Made by a program: the position numbers and the translations under genes. A stretch of 64,000 nucleotides of DNA from positions 372,001 through 436,000 of the forward strand of contig JAJJXM010000011.1 of assembly GCA_024516155.1 (NCBI GenBank), read 5' to 3'. This DNA comes from Pyronema omphalodes (lineage: Eukaryota; Ascomycota; Pezizomycetes; Pezizales; Pyronemataceae). The notes under the pieces were generated by a model, which worked only from the letters and a program-made list of their open reading frames with translations, was not told where the DNA came from and did not search any database. This document shows positions 1 to 11,756 of this stretch, piece after piece (within the stretch, counting starts at the first letter, position 1; every line of letters begins with the position of its first letter).

Positions 1-3000
1 TCGTTGTGATTACAGCTCAAATGATATAGGTTCCGTAGCTTGGCAATTTGTGGAGGGAACGAGACAATATGATTCCCATCCAAGACTAATCTTTCCAAGC
101 ATGGCACCTTGTCAAACAGAGCCTCGTTCAGACCGGCAATTTTTGCATTTGACAAATTCAAAAATGTTAATGTAGGTAGAACTGTTGTCAGGTTGAAGCG
201 GGTCACGGGGTTTGAATTAAGGTGTAAGGCGACAAGCTTCTTGAACGATAATTGGTAGGCCGAAATACGATTATGGGATATAACAACAGCCTCTAGCCTC
301 GGTAGCTCAGATAGAACGTCTATGTTTTGCAATTCGTAGTTAAACCGAAGGTCGAGTTCCTTTAACGATGTTAAATTTGAGAAAGTTGCAGGAAGTGATC
401 CGGTTAAACAGTTGTTGGCAACTGTCAGTCGTTCTAAGGCCGATAACTGACCAATCTCCAATGGGAAACTTTTGATTGAATTGAACGAAAGATCCAAATC
501 GACCAGAGTTACTAGATCGCAGATAAACATGGGGAATGCGGTGAGGCGGTTTGACGCAAGGTAGAGAACACGAAGACTCTTCAACTGGCCAAATCGGTTC
601 GGCAGTGTTGCGAACCGGTTGTTGGACAGATTTAGAGTGATCAATCCACGAAAACTGTCCAATTCTACATTTTCCATATCCTCTAGTCGGTTGTTTGAAA
701 CGTTTAAAAACGTTAGGCGCGTTGCATATATTATGCTATTCGGCAGTCTTTCGGCTTCGTTTCCGCAAAATTCAATCTGTCTTAGGGTACTGCATTGTTG
801 TATGAAATCTTTAGGAATATTGAGAGACAAGTTGTTCGACAGGTTTAGTGAGATAATCTCCGGCGCCTTGTGGTATAGGAGAATCGGAATAGTCAAAAGA
901 TTGCATCCTTTGAGATCGACCTTGTCGAATTTTTGCATTTTGTTCAATCCTGGATCCTGATCCTATATTTTGCACCTCGTGTCAACAACTTCATGTGGAT
1001 AGAACGGGTTTGAAATTACGTACCAAAGAGTAACCGCCAGTTCGCACCATCATAAACGTAAAACGAACCAAGTATCCGTGATCCTCTCTGCCAATCTCGT
1101 CCAAGTGATCTTCTTCAGTATATCCAGCCTGCTCCAATAATCTCTTCTGAATTTTGAGCGGGCGTTCGTTTGGTCCCAAGATCCGAAGAAGCCCATTCTT
1201 TCTCATAACAATCTGGTAATTAGCCAGATTGTCTTGCAGGAACGATTTACGTCCAAGAAGACCGAGAACCTCCGTGACTGACGAAGATAGTTTGCAGGAT
1301 AATGTTGCGAAAGTCGAATCGGCACGGAATACCCGTATGCAATACTGCGCGTCGTCTGGACCATTTTCGCTTTCATCCTCCATATCTGTTGCATCGGCAG
1401 ATGGAGACTGAAGTCCCTGAGCGCCCCAGCTCTCCGGTGCGACCCAAGTAGGGGCAGTGTTCGGTTGTGTGTCGGTATTGTCTACCCACAATTGACTGGG
1501 ACCCGGGGGCGTTGCCGGTCGCTTCACAAACTCGTCGATATTCGAAAAGTCGGTGTCAATGCTAAAATTGTTCATCTCTGTATCCTCTTGTCCAACGCCA
1601 ACTACGCTACCACCTTTACCTCTTCTTCCACCACGATTCCGACCTTCCTTACCAGGTCCCTTTGCAGCAGTGAGTTGTTCAACAGATATATAGTCCGCCA
1701 TTCGTGGATTCAAATATTCATGGGTATGACTGCCCGATCCCCGCTTGGTAATCATTGGTGTCATCTGAGATCTAATGAGAAGAGGTTCGGATGATTTTGT
1801 TCGCAAGTTTGGTGGCCTCTTGGCGGGCGCTTCAACGGCTCTCTCCTGATCAATTTCCTTATTTTTGCTTCCTTTACTGCTGAATACCTTGTTAAATACA
1901 CCCCATGTGCCTTTTTTCGTGTGCGGATCATTGGGTGATCGCGGCGCTGCTTGATTGGACATAACACTCGCCATCGAAGGAGTAGGGGAACTTGACCGCA
2001 TGAGCCGAGTAGATGATCCGGAAGATGCAGTTCCATCCAAATGCAACTTGAGGGTCTTTCGGTAATCGGATAGCCCCTCTTTTGAAAGGGGGGCAGGAGG
2101 AAGTTCTTTGTTGAGATGTTTTTCTTTCCCCTTCCGACCGCGCCCCCAATGGTGACTTCGGTGATGATGACTACTATCATCTTGGCTTCTTCCATCATGC
2201 AAAAGATTATCCTGTGACTGGGCATTGGGTAATGTTAGCATCACAACGTTCTGTTTTCCTTTTTCTACCTACATGGGGATCTTGGTGAAGGAAAGGTACT
2301 ACCTCCGAAGGTGGAACAGGCGTACGGGGCCTAGATGATGTGGGTGTAGTTGGCCTTCCAAACCCAACGAACGAGCGAGCGTTGAAATTGCTCGCAGTGC
2401 CTGTATCCACTGATCCAGGACTTTCTCCTGTGTCTCCATCGCCAAACAACTTTTTATAGAAGGATCTCCCCATTGATGACTTTGATCCCGTTGAAGATGC
2501 ATTTGTAACAACTGACGCCACTGAAGGGCGGCGAGTTTCGTCCGATGGGAAATAACTGTCTTGAGTATAATGGGTCGAAGAATTGGCAGCTGTTGGTGCT
2601 GTTCCAGGACGGTTAGGAGAGGGTAAGAATGGGTTTTCCTGTGTGTCAAAGATGCTGGTATTCAAGAAGCTCGGCCCGCCGCTATTTGACGGCGATGGCG
2701 TAGCGGGTGGAGGTGTCTGACGCATCACGACGTGACTTTGAAGAGCATCGCCAAGCTCTCGTCGATGATTAAAGTTTACGGCCGGAGCTGGGGGCGGTTT
2801 CGGTGGCGATTGAGGGGGCGACTGCTGGAATGCTCCTTGTGATCCAGGAGATATATTATTATCTCTCTCTACCCTTCCAGTACCACTAGATGTCTATAGT
2901 CAGCTAAAACATTCAATACACAGCTGCAAAGATGCACTCGGCTAATGGCAAGCCCCTGGTTTTTCCAACCATTTCTTGGAAGAGGCAGCGGGTGAGATAA

Positions 3001-3193
3001 TATGACCACCGATTATGAAACGTGAAACTCACTTGCGCGGCCTTGAAGGAACATTAATAGGATTGCGCGAAGTTCCTCCCTGTGATGATAATGTAGGAAC
3101 GACAGGCTCGGAGCCATATCGGGAAGCACTCAGAGAGTGGAAAGATGTAGCAGAGTTTGTACGCTGTCGCTCATTGCGTTCCTGTCGCGTCAT
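1..3193 (-). CDS. Adenylate cyclase, N-terminal part (truncated by window start)
   Basis: Fungal Cyr1-type adenylate cyclase, which makes cAMP for the PKA pathway at the membrane. Model: exons 3193-3033, 2885-2273, 2217-1024 and 962-1 (continuing outside), with introns of 147, 55 and 61 bp that keep phase. About 976 residues are visible. A long Ser/Pro-rich disordered N-terminus is followed by a G-alpha-binding segment near residues 473-496 (MNNFSIDTDFSNIDEF) and a Ras-association domain at about 550-640. The linker DQDPGLNKMQKFD then leads into leucine-rich repeats (LxxLxLSxN) that run off the edge. The PP2C-like and catalytic domains would lie outside. I chose the first in-frame ATG (3193); only a GTG lies upstream. 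The upstream G-rich minisatellites fall in its presumed promoter. The family call is firm; the exact start is less so. Confidence 0.93.
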
Positions 3194-4449
3194 GGTGTCG
3201 AAGGCGGGTCTAAGCACCACGGAGTATAAATGCTACCTCAGCCAGAAGCAAATGTTTGTCGGCAAGACTGCGCTACTACCACGCCATCGCAAGCCAGAAG
3301 GGGGAGGGCTAAGGATATCAGTCCGGTGAACCGATTGAGTGTTACTGGCAGAAGCGGAGAGCAGAAGCTCAAGCGGGGGACCAAGCGGGTTAGCGGAGAG
3401 GGGCGGAGGTGAGCGGAGGAAGATGGAGAATTGACGGTGTTGCTAGGTGGTGGGCGAGCTGAAGTGAAGTGGAGGTGGAGTTGCCGGGTGGTAGTTGTGG
3501 TGGTAGATTAGAATGCTTGAAGTGTGAGGTTGCTGCGGTTGCGGTTGTCGTTGCAGATGGGAAGCCGAAACCAATTGTGAAGCGAAAGCGGGAGGAGATC
3601 CACAAACACGCAAGCGAATGTTTTAGCCAGTTGAGCAGCAATTTAGAAAATTATCGACGGGATGGGGTTTGCCAATAGTGCGAGGCTCTCTTCTATCTGT
3701 GCGGGCTGGTTCTGTCGCGATAATTGCTGGCGAGGGGGATGATGTGGATATAAGCGGGGAGGGCAAAGAGTTATGTCCTTCGAGGCGGGGGGACACAGAG
3801 TTGGGTCAGAGTTGGTTAGGTTTTGGAGGGGCGAGGGGCGAGGGGACAGGAGGGGACGGGAGGGAGGGGGGGGGGGGGCACTTGATGGGGACGGATGTGT
3901 GATGTGCGTGATGTATGTCTGGAGGGGAAGGGCAGGATAAGTAGTGCGCGTAGTTTGTGTAGCAGCAAGCGGAGACAGGCTCAAGGGAGGATGAGAAACT
4001 GATTTCGATAATTCTGGATTTTGGAATTTTACTGGATGGTGATGGGTGCTTAAGGTGCACTGGTGGGCAGCGGTAGCGGTAGCGGATGGTAGAACTTAAC
4101 AACGCTTGGAGAGTTAGAGTCCGCTTGGTCAGAAGAAAAACCGCTATTTGCCTCTGATTTTGTGGTAGCGGAGGGGATGTGTGGCTGGGCTTGACGATTG
4201 GACTGATCGCTCGTTTCGGAGTGCCTGTCAACACGGTTTTTAGTGTGTAGAGCGAGGAAAATACACCATTCCACATGAGGCCGCCTTTGTGAGGAGGTAT
4301 TGGTTTGGTTGCATGTCTGGAAACATCACTGGAGAATAAAGACGACTGGTTGGTAGCAAAGGGACAAATTTGGTTATGAGTATTTTATATTTCATTTGAG
4401 CATTGTTTTCAGCTTTGCACGTGCATAGACGATGTTTCATTGGATGAAT

Positions 4450-4523
4450 GGTGAGTGGTGAGTGGTGAGTGGTGAGTGGTGAATGGTGAGTGGTGAGTGG
4501 TGAGTGGTGAGTGGTGAGTGGTG
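4450..4523. repeat. 7-bp minisatellite (GTGAGTG)
   Basis: About ten head-to-tail copies of a 7-bp unit GTGAGTG, with one GTGAATG variant. The array lies about 1.3 kb upstream of the adenylate cyclase start and is directly followed by the GAGGGGAGTG array. It produces a spurious His/Pro/Thr-rich frame on the minus strand. Confidence 0.9.
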
Positions 4524-4565
4524 ATGGAGTGATGGAGTGATGGAGTGGGTAGACCGTGGGGAGTA

Positions 4566-4710
4566 GATGGGAGGGGAGGGGAGGGGAGTGGAGGGGAGTG
4601 GAGGGGAGTGGAGGGGAGTGGAGGGGAGTGGAGGGGAGTGGAGGGGAGTGGAGGGGAGTGGAGGGGAGTGGAGGGGAGTGGAGGGGAGTGGAGGGGAGTG
4701 GAGGGGAGTG
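4566..4710. repeat. 10-bp G-rich minisatellite, 13 perfect GAGGGGAGTG units
   Basis: Positions 4581-4710 hold thirteen perfect copies of GAGGGGAGTG, preceded by partial GAGGG units. A degenerate tail of GTGGAGGAAA type reaches about 4815. Every unit carries a GGGG run separated from the next by six bases, so the plus strand has strong potential for G-quadruplexes. Confidence 0.95.
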
Positions 4711-5013
4711 GTGAGAAGTGAGGGGATGAGGGGGTGTAAGAGAGTGTAGGAAAGTTGAGGAAAGTGGAGGAAAGTGGAGGAAGGTGGAAGTGAGTGGAGG
4801 GGAGTGGAGGGGAGTTGACGATGGGGAGTCGACTCATTGTATGCAGCAGAACGAGTAGCAGCAGCAGCAGCCGTAACCGCAGCAACAGAAAATGTCAGCG
4901 GAGCACTACACATGGAACAGCAGTTCGTGCGCACGCTGTGAGAGCCCAGTGGAACAGGTAGACGAACGACAGCACGGCAGTCTACCCGCAGCACCTGAAA
5001 ATTATGAAAGTTT

Positions 5014-5108
5014 GCATCGGGACCAACTGCCATGAGAGGCCGACAAAACTTTGCGCCCGGACCAACTACCATGAGAGGCCGACGAAACTCTGCACGGGGT
5101 GCAACTGC
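5014..5108. repeat. 39-bp tandem duplication, about 2.4 copies
   Basis: Two 39-bp copies (5014-5052 and 5053-5091) share the core CCATGAGAGGCCGACRAAAC and differ at a handful of bases. A partial third copy follows. The unit is a multiple of three, so the minus strand reads a 13-residue repeat, but there is no other sign of coding. Confidence 0.75.
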
Positions 5109-5419
5109 ATAAGAAAGACTGGTGTGAAACGACATAGGCTGGCCGAAGAGCATCTCTTCATGACACCAAACAGCCGCAGATACAATTTAGGGACGACAAT
5201 TTTATTCACGAAGACTAATGATCTAATAATGTATCCCTTATGCCTGGTGAATCGTATCTTCTTTCCATTCTGCAACTCCCCATTATTACAAACCTCTTCT
5301 ATCAGCAGTGTGCCAATTTCTCTGACGGCTGCTCACAACTAGCCTTGGATTGAGCCTCCGGTTGTGACCCCTTCTTTACTTGGTTCTTCCCTCCGACCAT
5401 CTGTGACCCCTTCTTTGCC

Positions 5420-5500
5420 TGGTCCCTCCTCCCTCGCTCCCTCCCTCCCTCCCTCCCCCCTCCCCCCTCCCTTCCCCCGTCCCCCCTCCCTCCATCATCT
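5420..5500. repeat. Polypyrimidine tract (CCCTCC-rich)
   Basis: An almost pure C/T stretch on the plus strand built from CCCTCC and CCCCCCT blocks. It is a simple-sequence region with no coding signal. Confidence 0.85.
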
Positions 5501-8500
5501 TCCCAGTCCCTCTTCCACTCCCCCCTCCGCTCTACCCCTCAGCTCTCCTGCCGCAATGCGGCCAATATATTCTTCTATATGCCGCCTTGAACATCAACGG
5601 TTCTTGCACTTCCCTCACACACTTGTTACCCAAAGTGTACTTCTCGCTCTCGCTTGGCTTCAGTGGAAACTAGCAGCCGTGCCTTGACCACCAGCTAAGT
5701 AGACCGCTGTCGGTGATATGTAGAGGGGTTTGAATTATCCTGCGCTTCTGGTCGGCAACCAGCGACGACACCGAACCCATGCACAATACAGCACTTGTGA
5801 CTTTGGGGCAGTTATGTCCGCGAGTCAAGGACAAGAAAGACGTCCAGGTATATACCAGAGCTGTCCAAAGGTGTCCATCAGCGATTAAAAATGTGTACAC
5901 CGCCGAAATCCCGATCACCGAGTGTGTTTCTGGGTGCTAAGACTAACATGGCAGATCGAGACGACGGGGGACACAGTAAGTACAAAAGAAAAAGGAACGG
6001 TGAGATAACACAGAAACAGCCCTCCGGCCTCAATGATTCAAGGTTCTGCAATTCCCGAGATCACCGTCTCCGTCATTATGTACTCAGATAAACTCACATG
6101 GCACACCTCACTACCTCCAAACAGTGAAAACAGACCACCTTCGGCTTTGTGTATGTTTCCTGATATCAGCCCTATCGAAGATCCACCAATTCCGGCTTTG
6201 TCTGCCATCATCATCATCGTCATCATCATCATCATGCCCCCTTTGTCTGCAGCAGTTTCCAACTAAATCCCAGTAATTGCAACCCCAGTAGGAATACATT
6301 GGAGTGTATTCCCAAATGACATTGTAGCTAGACCTGCAGAAGTGATATCTTTAAATACAGCAACGTAAGGAGAGAAAAATCCACAGCTTTCATCAATCCG
6401 AGATCTTCGCGAGCGACAAGGACCGGGATGTTTGGCACGTGGCACTAGATCCAAACAACCTACACGGGAATTGATATTGCTCCGACTTAAAAACACGGAA
6501 TATTCAAAATACCATTCCATCTAAGGTCTTAATGCTAATCCAAGCCGCGGTCATCGTACTACAAGACATGAATATCATTTATTATCGCGTTAGATTTTCA
6601 TACCAGGAATGGCCAAGGATAAATATGCTCCCTCCTACGTACCAAGGACGGCTTTGAAAACATGTTGATTAGTCGCAATCAAAGTTATTTCTTACGGTAT
6701 AAACCCAAATTCAAACATCGACTTCAATTTTGATTTGCGTGGGTATGATATAGGAACGGCACGGATGCACCAAGCCGAATTAGAAAGGCCTATACAATCA
6801 ATCAGTAAACGACCAAATCAATGGAAGCCCCTTCCCGTCTCTTGCATTCAATCCCGTCTGAATGGAAGGCGAAACATCTGATTCGGTAAAAACATATCAG
6901 GTCCGAAAAACAAGCCTCCTTATAACCTTAACTTTCAATAGCCAAGAAATCTTTCATGACTTGCCATGCTGTGCTTCACAGAGATTTCTCTCAAGCTTTT
7001 CTTGGTATCAATTCAGGTCAAAACGAACCTGAAATATCTGAAGCTATCTTTCCACATGCCAAAGGACTGGACGTGATTCAATCTCAAAACCGAGCCGAAT
7101 TTCACTTTATTTGCCATCCCCGCGGCCATGATCACCATGTAGGTTGTTACTTCTATTAGCAGGACTGACGAAAAAATGACAGGATACGTCCTACCATGCA
7201 GCAGGACAATTCTCCGTTCTGGGTCACTGTCCGGTGAATTATGTTGCGCTTATCTCACTCTATTACCGGTGGTAAGCGCGTAGCCGCGGGTGTGTTACAA
7301 ATTTGCGGTGTCCCTAGCTTTTTTGTTCAAGTTATCAGCTGGGTAAGGCTGAACCCGTGATGAACCGCTTGATTCAGTTTTGAAACTTCCCCTGGGGATT
7401 TTTGAGTTTGATCTGACATTTGCAAATATTAAGGAAAAGGACAGGGATTTAGGCAATCAATATTTTTTAATTCACAGAGTACACATCTCGGAGTCAGCCC
7501 TATCGTAGATCACTGGGTTTATAGGCTGTCGTATACTCCAGGACGGATACAGTAGTCGTCAGGAACAGAAACACGCTCATAGAATTACTATCAAGATTAT
7601 TTCTGAAGTTTTACCCGAGTACCAACTATTATAGTGATATTAAATACAACTCCTTAACGTAAGTAAGTGCTCTATATATGTCCCAAACCAGCTCTATAAG
7701 ATTATGGCTATACAGAGGTATCCGTGCACTAGTATTCATCGAAAGAAAACCAAGTTGTGTTATCGTACGCCTGAATTGATGTATACCTGCTCTGACTCCG
7801 TTTATCTATAGCTATGTATTCTTCGAACCCGGGCTATTTTCAGCATCATAAAGAACTCACAGACTGTACTGAAATACATCAGAGTCATGCCTCATCACCG
7901 AAATGTTTCTCATCGTCATTGGTGATATGTTGAAACATTGTATTCTTATCAGACTTATCGCTGTCCTTGTTCTATGTAACTGTATTTCTGCTTGTTCTCA
8001 GAGTTGACACCACATGCCGGATAAACTCGCCGTGACCCACCTTCATTGGACGCACCGCATCTTGCATCCGTCACCGCTTGCGTTTTCGTTTATCACAGTG
8101 CAGTCCCACGGGTTCTAGATGCCATAGCCCACAAAATGTAAAGCTTTTCTCCGCGTTGATGCACTGTAGTGCGCTGTGATGTATCTAAAGTGCATCAGTA
8201 ATGCATGAAAAAATTTTCACTATCAATATCAATCAAGAGCCAAGTACTATGTCTATCTACACATATTATAATGCACACTTGAAGAGAATTTTACTATGGT
8301 GCTACATATACGACAGCTCCTCAAATATCCTATACACAAAATGCCTACGATGATATCGATGCGGAGGAATTTTTCAAAACAGGGACGGTTGGCCTGCCGA
8401 ATTGGGAGGAACAAGATGGGATATGTATATGTAATGGGATGTAGCCGTCTAGGCAGCAATGTAGTACGGACGTGCAAGGATGGGAGGTTGGTTAACCGTC

Positions 8501-11500
8501 ACCCGCATGGGCGCGCAGGATTCGTGCCGCGGCAGCGGGCAGCGGATTAATTCATCGTATATCACTCGATCTGGCTCGTCATGACCATAAAAGCCATCTA
8601 AATATTGACGGTATACCTTAAGAGTTTCTTTCTTTACTTGTTTTTTATTGAAGTGCACAGAGACGTTTTGGGAGTCGGAGATTGGCTTGCCTCACTAAGA
8701 GGCTCTGGCCTCGAGGACAGGATGTTGGTAGTTTCTGCTTTCCCCGCATAGGCCTTAGAGGCTTCAATCGGAGTATGATCAAAATCAATAAATAAATATT
8801 GATAGTATACATATCTAAAGAATAATACCAAATCCCACTTAAAAAGGTCTATGTAACCGCTAAGTGAAATTCTACGCAATGTTATCAGATAAAGTATATC
8901 TAATTTGTCCTTTTTACATCAGCTCGGGACTACTATCCGACACAAGGTTCAAGCTCAGAATTGAGGATTGCACTTCTTATTTATTTGCAACTAAAAAAGA
9001 AGACAAGTTTTTCTAGCCACAGAAAATGTAACCTCGTATTATGAGAGTTAAAACTCAAAAACTCTACCAATCCCACTATCCGAGCACACGCGTAAAACGG
9101 CGTCCATATGTCACGGAAATCCATTGCAACCATACCTAGGATGCCTAAAACACACTGAATATTCAGCTTACCTTACATGAACGGGATTACTGACTAGAAA
9201 TCCTTGCATATTTGCCTTGAGATCCCACGGATTCCCGAATCTGTTTGCCTGGTCCGCCTCTTTGGCTGCGTGCAATAAATAGAATATGTTAGACAAGTAC
9301 TTACTAGAGTTATTAGAGGCTTATATCTGTTACAATTGCCTACCCAAGATACATCTCCGATCACATTTCTACCACAGAAAGTACTAGATACGAGCTTAAA
9401 TTACACTCAACCCCTACACGGCCCGAAAGAGCCAAGAAGTATGCTTGAGCCCTTCTTCGGGGAGCAATCGAAAACTTTTCGGGCCATGGTGGTGGTAGTT
9501 GTCGAGTTTATGGTGAAACATTTATAATTGTAGGCTGTCATTTGTGTGCTTGAAAGTCACTCTAAGACTTCACTAAAGTACCTACCTACGCAAGAGGGAT
9601 GGTGGCATAAGGAAGTCTTATCTGCGATAAAGAATTGGAGCTTCTTGCTAGATGACTGATGGACATCTCGAGTCAACTCCAACCGGAACTACCGTGAATT
9701 AGAACTAAGCCCAATGAAAGAAATAATGAAGTCACAAAATCACTTCGAATCTCTCTCTCAGACTTCGCTAAGCTAAGATCCGTCTGAGCGGTCAGACATG
9801 CACATTTCACCGGTGTGGGTGACATTTTCGGGCCATGGTGGGGTCCAAAAACTTAGATAGTAACTTATGTCTTTTTTCCACAAAAATTTACCCCAGACGT
9901 CGTGTATCAAGTAGGTTGTTGTAGGTCGAAGAAGTCGGAGAACCAGGCCAGTTAAGAGTTGAAGGTTGGCCAGAGATGTGTTGGATGATACATCATAACT
10001 TGTCTTTCGTGCTCAAAACATGATCCCATGTGTTGCTGTAGTGACGAGGATAGATATTTTAGGGAAGTGGGCCTGTAAGAAACCGAGCTCCATGCGATCT
10101 CGGTTTTCCCGACAACAGAAACCCTAAAAAAGCCGGTTTCGGGCCAACACTTACAACGTGTGAGGCTCATACTGAGTTTGAAGGGACTTTGTATTTAGCG
10201 CCCATGGCTCAGTTGTGCTTGAGACCGATTATGGGGACGTCTATTCATTTATTTTTACATTCACCTGAAGTGACGTGCTGTGACTTGGGATATGCCTCCT
10301 CCAACTTCACATGCCAATTACTTGAGACTCTTTCAACTTTCAAATCCCCTTTGATTTTAAAACCACTCTGTAGAGCAATCATTGATATGTATTGGTCAAG
10401 ATAGAAGTATGTTGGAAGCACGGCCCATCTCAATATAGGAAAATGCCATAGAAGTTGAACTTGACATGATTCAATGGGAAATCTTTCGTCAAGCGTATCT
10501 AGAAAGTGTGCCTAGTTACCGGTAAAAGCTTTCATACGTACTTCGAACTTAACCTTTCAGGTTAGCTTAGAGTCTTTGGTCCCGAGTCATGAATCCCAAT
10601 ACAGGGGATTCCAACTTCTTATCCAAGTTAAACCATAGATCGACTCCCGCAACACATTTTGAGACAACAGAAACGAACCACCTGATATCATATACATCAC
10701 GGTCCACCACAGACCGCAATTTTCGGGACTCCGATAGAAGCAGTGCACGTTCAACAGTCCAAGTAAACGTGCTTACGGAGAAGCTTCGCTTTTCTCCGGG
10801 CACCGTAGGGTACAGCGGATATCTGTAAAGCCTATCAAGTGTAAGGCTCATCTATGTGATTCCTGCCTCCCGTCTATACCGCAGCCCGGTGAATGAGCAG
10901 CCTGTAAAATAAAATCTCGACTACTAAAACCCGCTTTCTTTCACTTAAAACCGATACCCTTAGGCGTGCACGTCCTATGCGTGTCTCTGTTCCGCCAAAA
11001 GATAGAAGCAAGCTTTACCGAAAAACTTCAAGCGATTCCCTATTAGCTGTACTGCTGCAGTGTCTCGGGATTTCCTGATTCTGTACTTCCATTCCGTTTA
11101 GGAGACAATAGGAGGGTATGAAATGACGTTGATCTTACAGAAAGCAGCATGAGAACCTTGTCAGTAGTAAAATAAAAACTGTTGATGAATAGAGGACAGC
11201 GGAACGTGGAAAGAACCCCTGAAGAGGGTCCATGAGCCTTTATGCGGCTACTTTACTTATTCCGCTACGCGAGGCGTAGCAATGTACGCTATGTATGTGA
11301 ATTCCTACAGAAAATACGGGTGATTTGGTTACTGAATATTATGCTTGATGTCATTGGATTATGAAACACGTTGATTGGCTGTGGTTAGATGCTAGGGGGA
11401 CTTAGAAAGTTGCAAGAATAAACTTCCCGTGCATGCCGGTTGCATCGATTTGTTGATTCAACTCATGGAACATGCACTGTCCCCGGCTTCAAACTGAAAT

Positions 11501-11756
11501 ATTTGTGGTCCATAAACCATCGATTATTGCATCATTTTTAGTAACGAGTTTGTTCGGCCACACATAAATCACATATAATAAACTACGGTAAATTTTCGAT
11601 AAGAAGTATCCCCCATTCATAATTTAGTGCCACACCAACTACATACAACAGCCTGATATCATATTTAGTAAACCTCTGGTATTAACCTCCTGACCAACGC
11701 CGTTTGAAACTCCATATTTTCATCCAAACAAGACTTCGTGTTTGGTTCACATCGTC

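Larger units (their letters stand above)
3194..11756. other. Gene-poor spacer of about 8.5 kb
   Basis: No convincing gene was found on either strand. Open frames here are short, or are low-complexity shadows of the G/C-rich repeats between 3.8 and 5.5 kb. The part from about 5.6 to 11.7 kb has ordinary complexity and many stops, and no recognisable domain. A short motif built around TTTTCGGGCCATGGTGG occurs twice (about 9476 and 9827). I cannot tell whether the segment holds decayed transposons or non-coding RNA genes. The left end should contain the promoter of adenylate cyclase. Confidence 0.5.

Noticed and set aside
619..960. 113-codon plus-strand frame
   Set aside because: It is antisense to the leucine-rich repeats of adenylate cyclase, whose minus-strand frame is clearly the real one.
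4409..5153. Long Pro/Ser/Thr/His-rich minus-strand frames
   Set aside because: They are translations of the 7-bp and 10-bp minisatellites; the frame is kept open by repeat composition.
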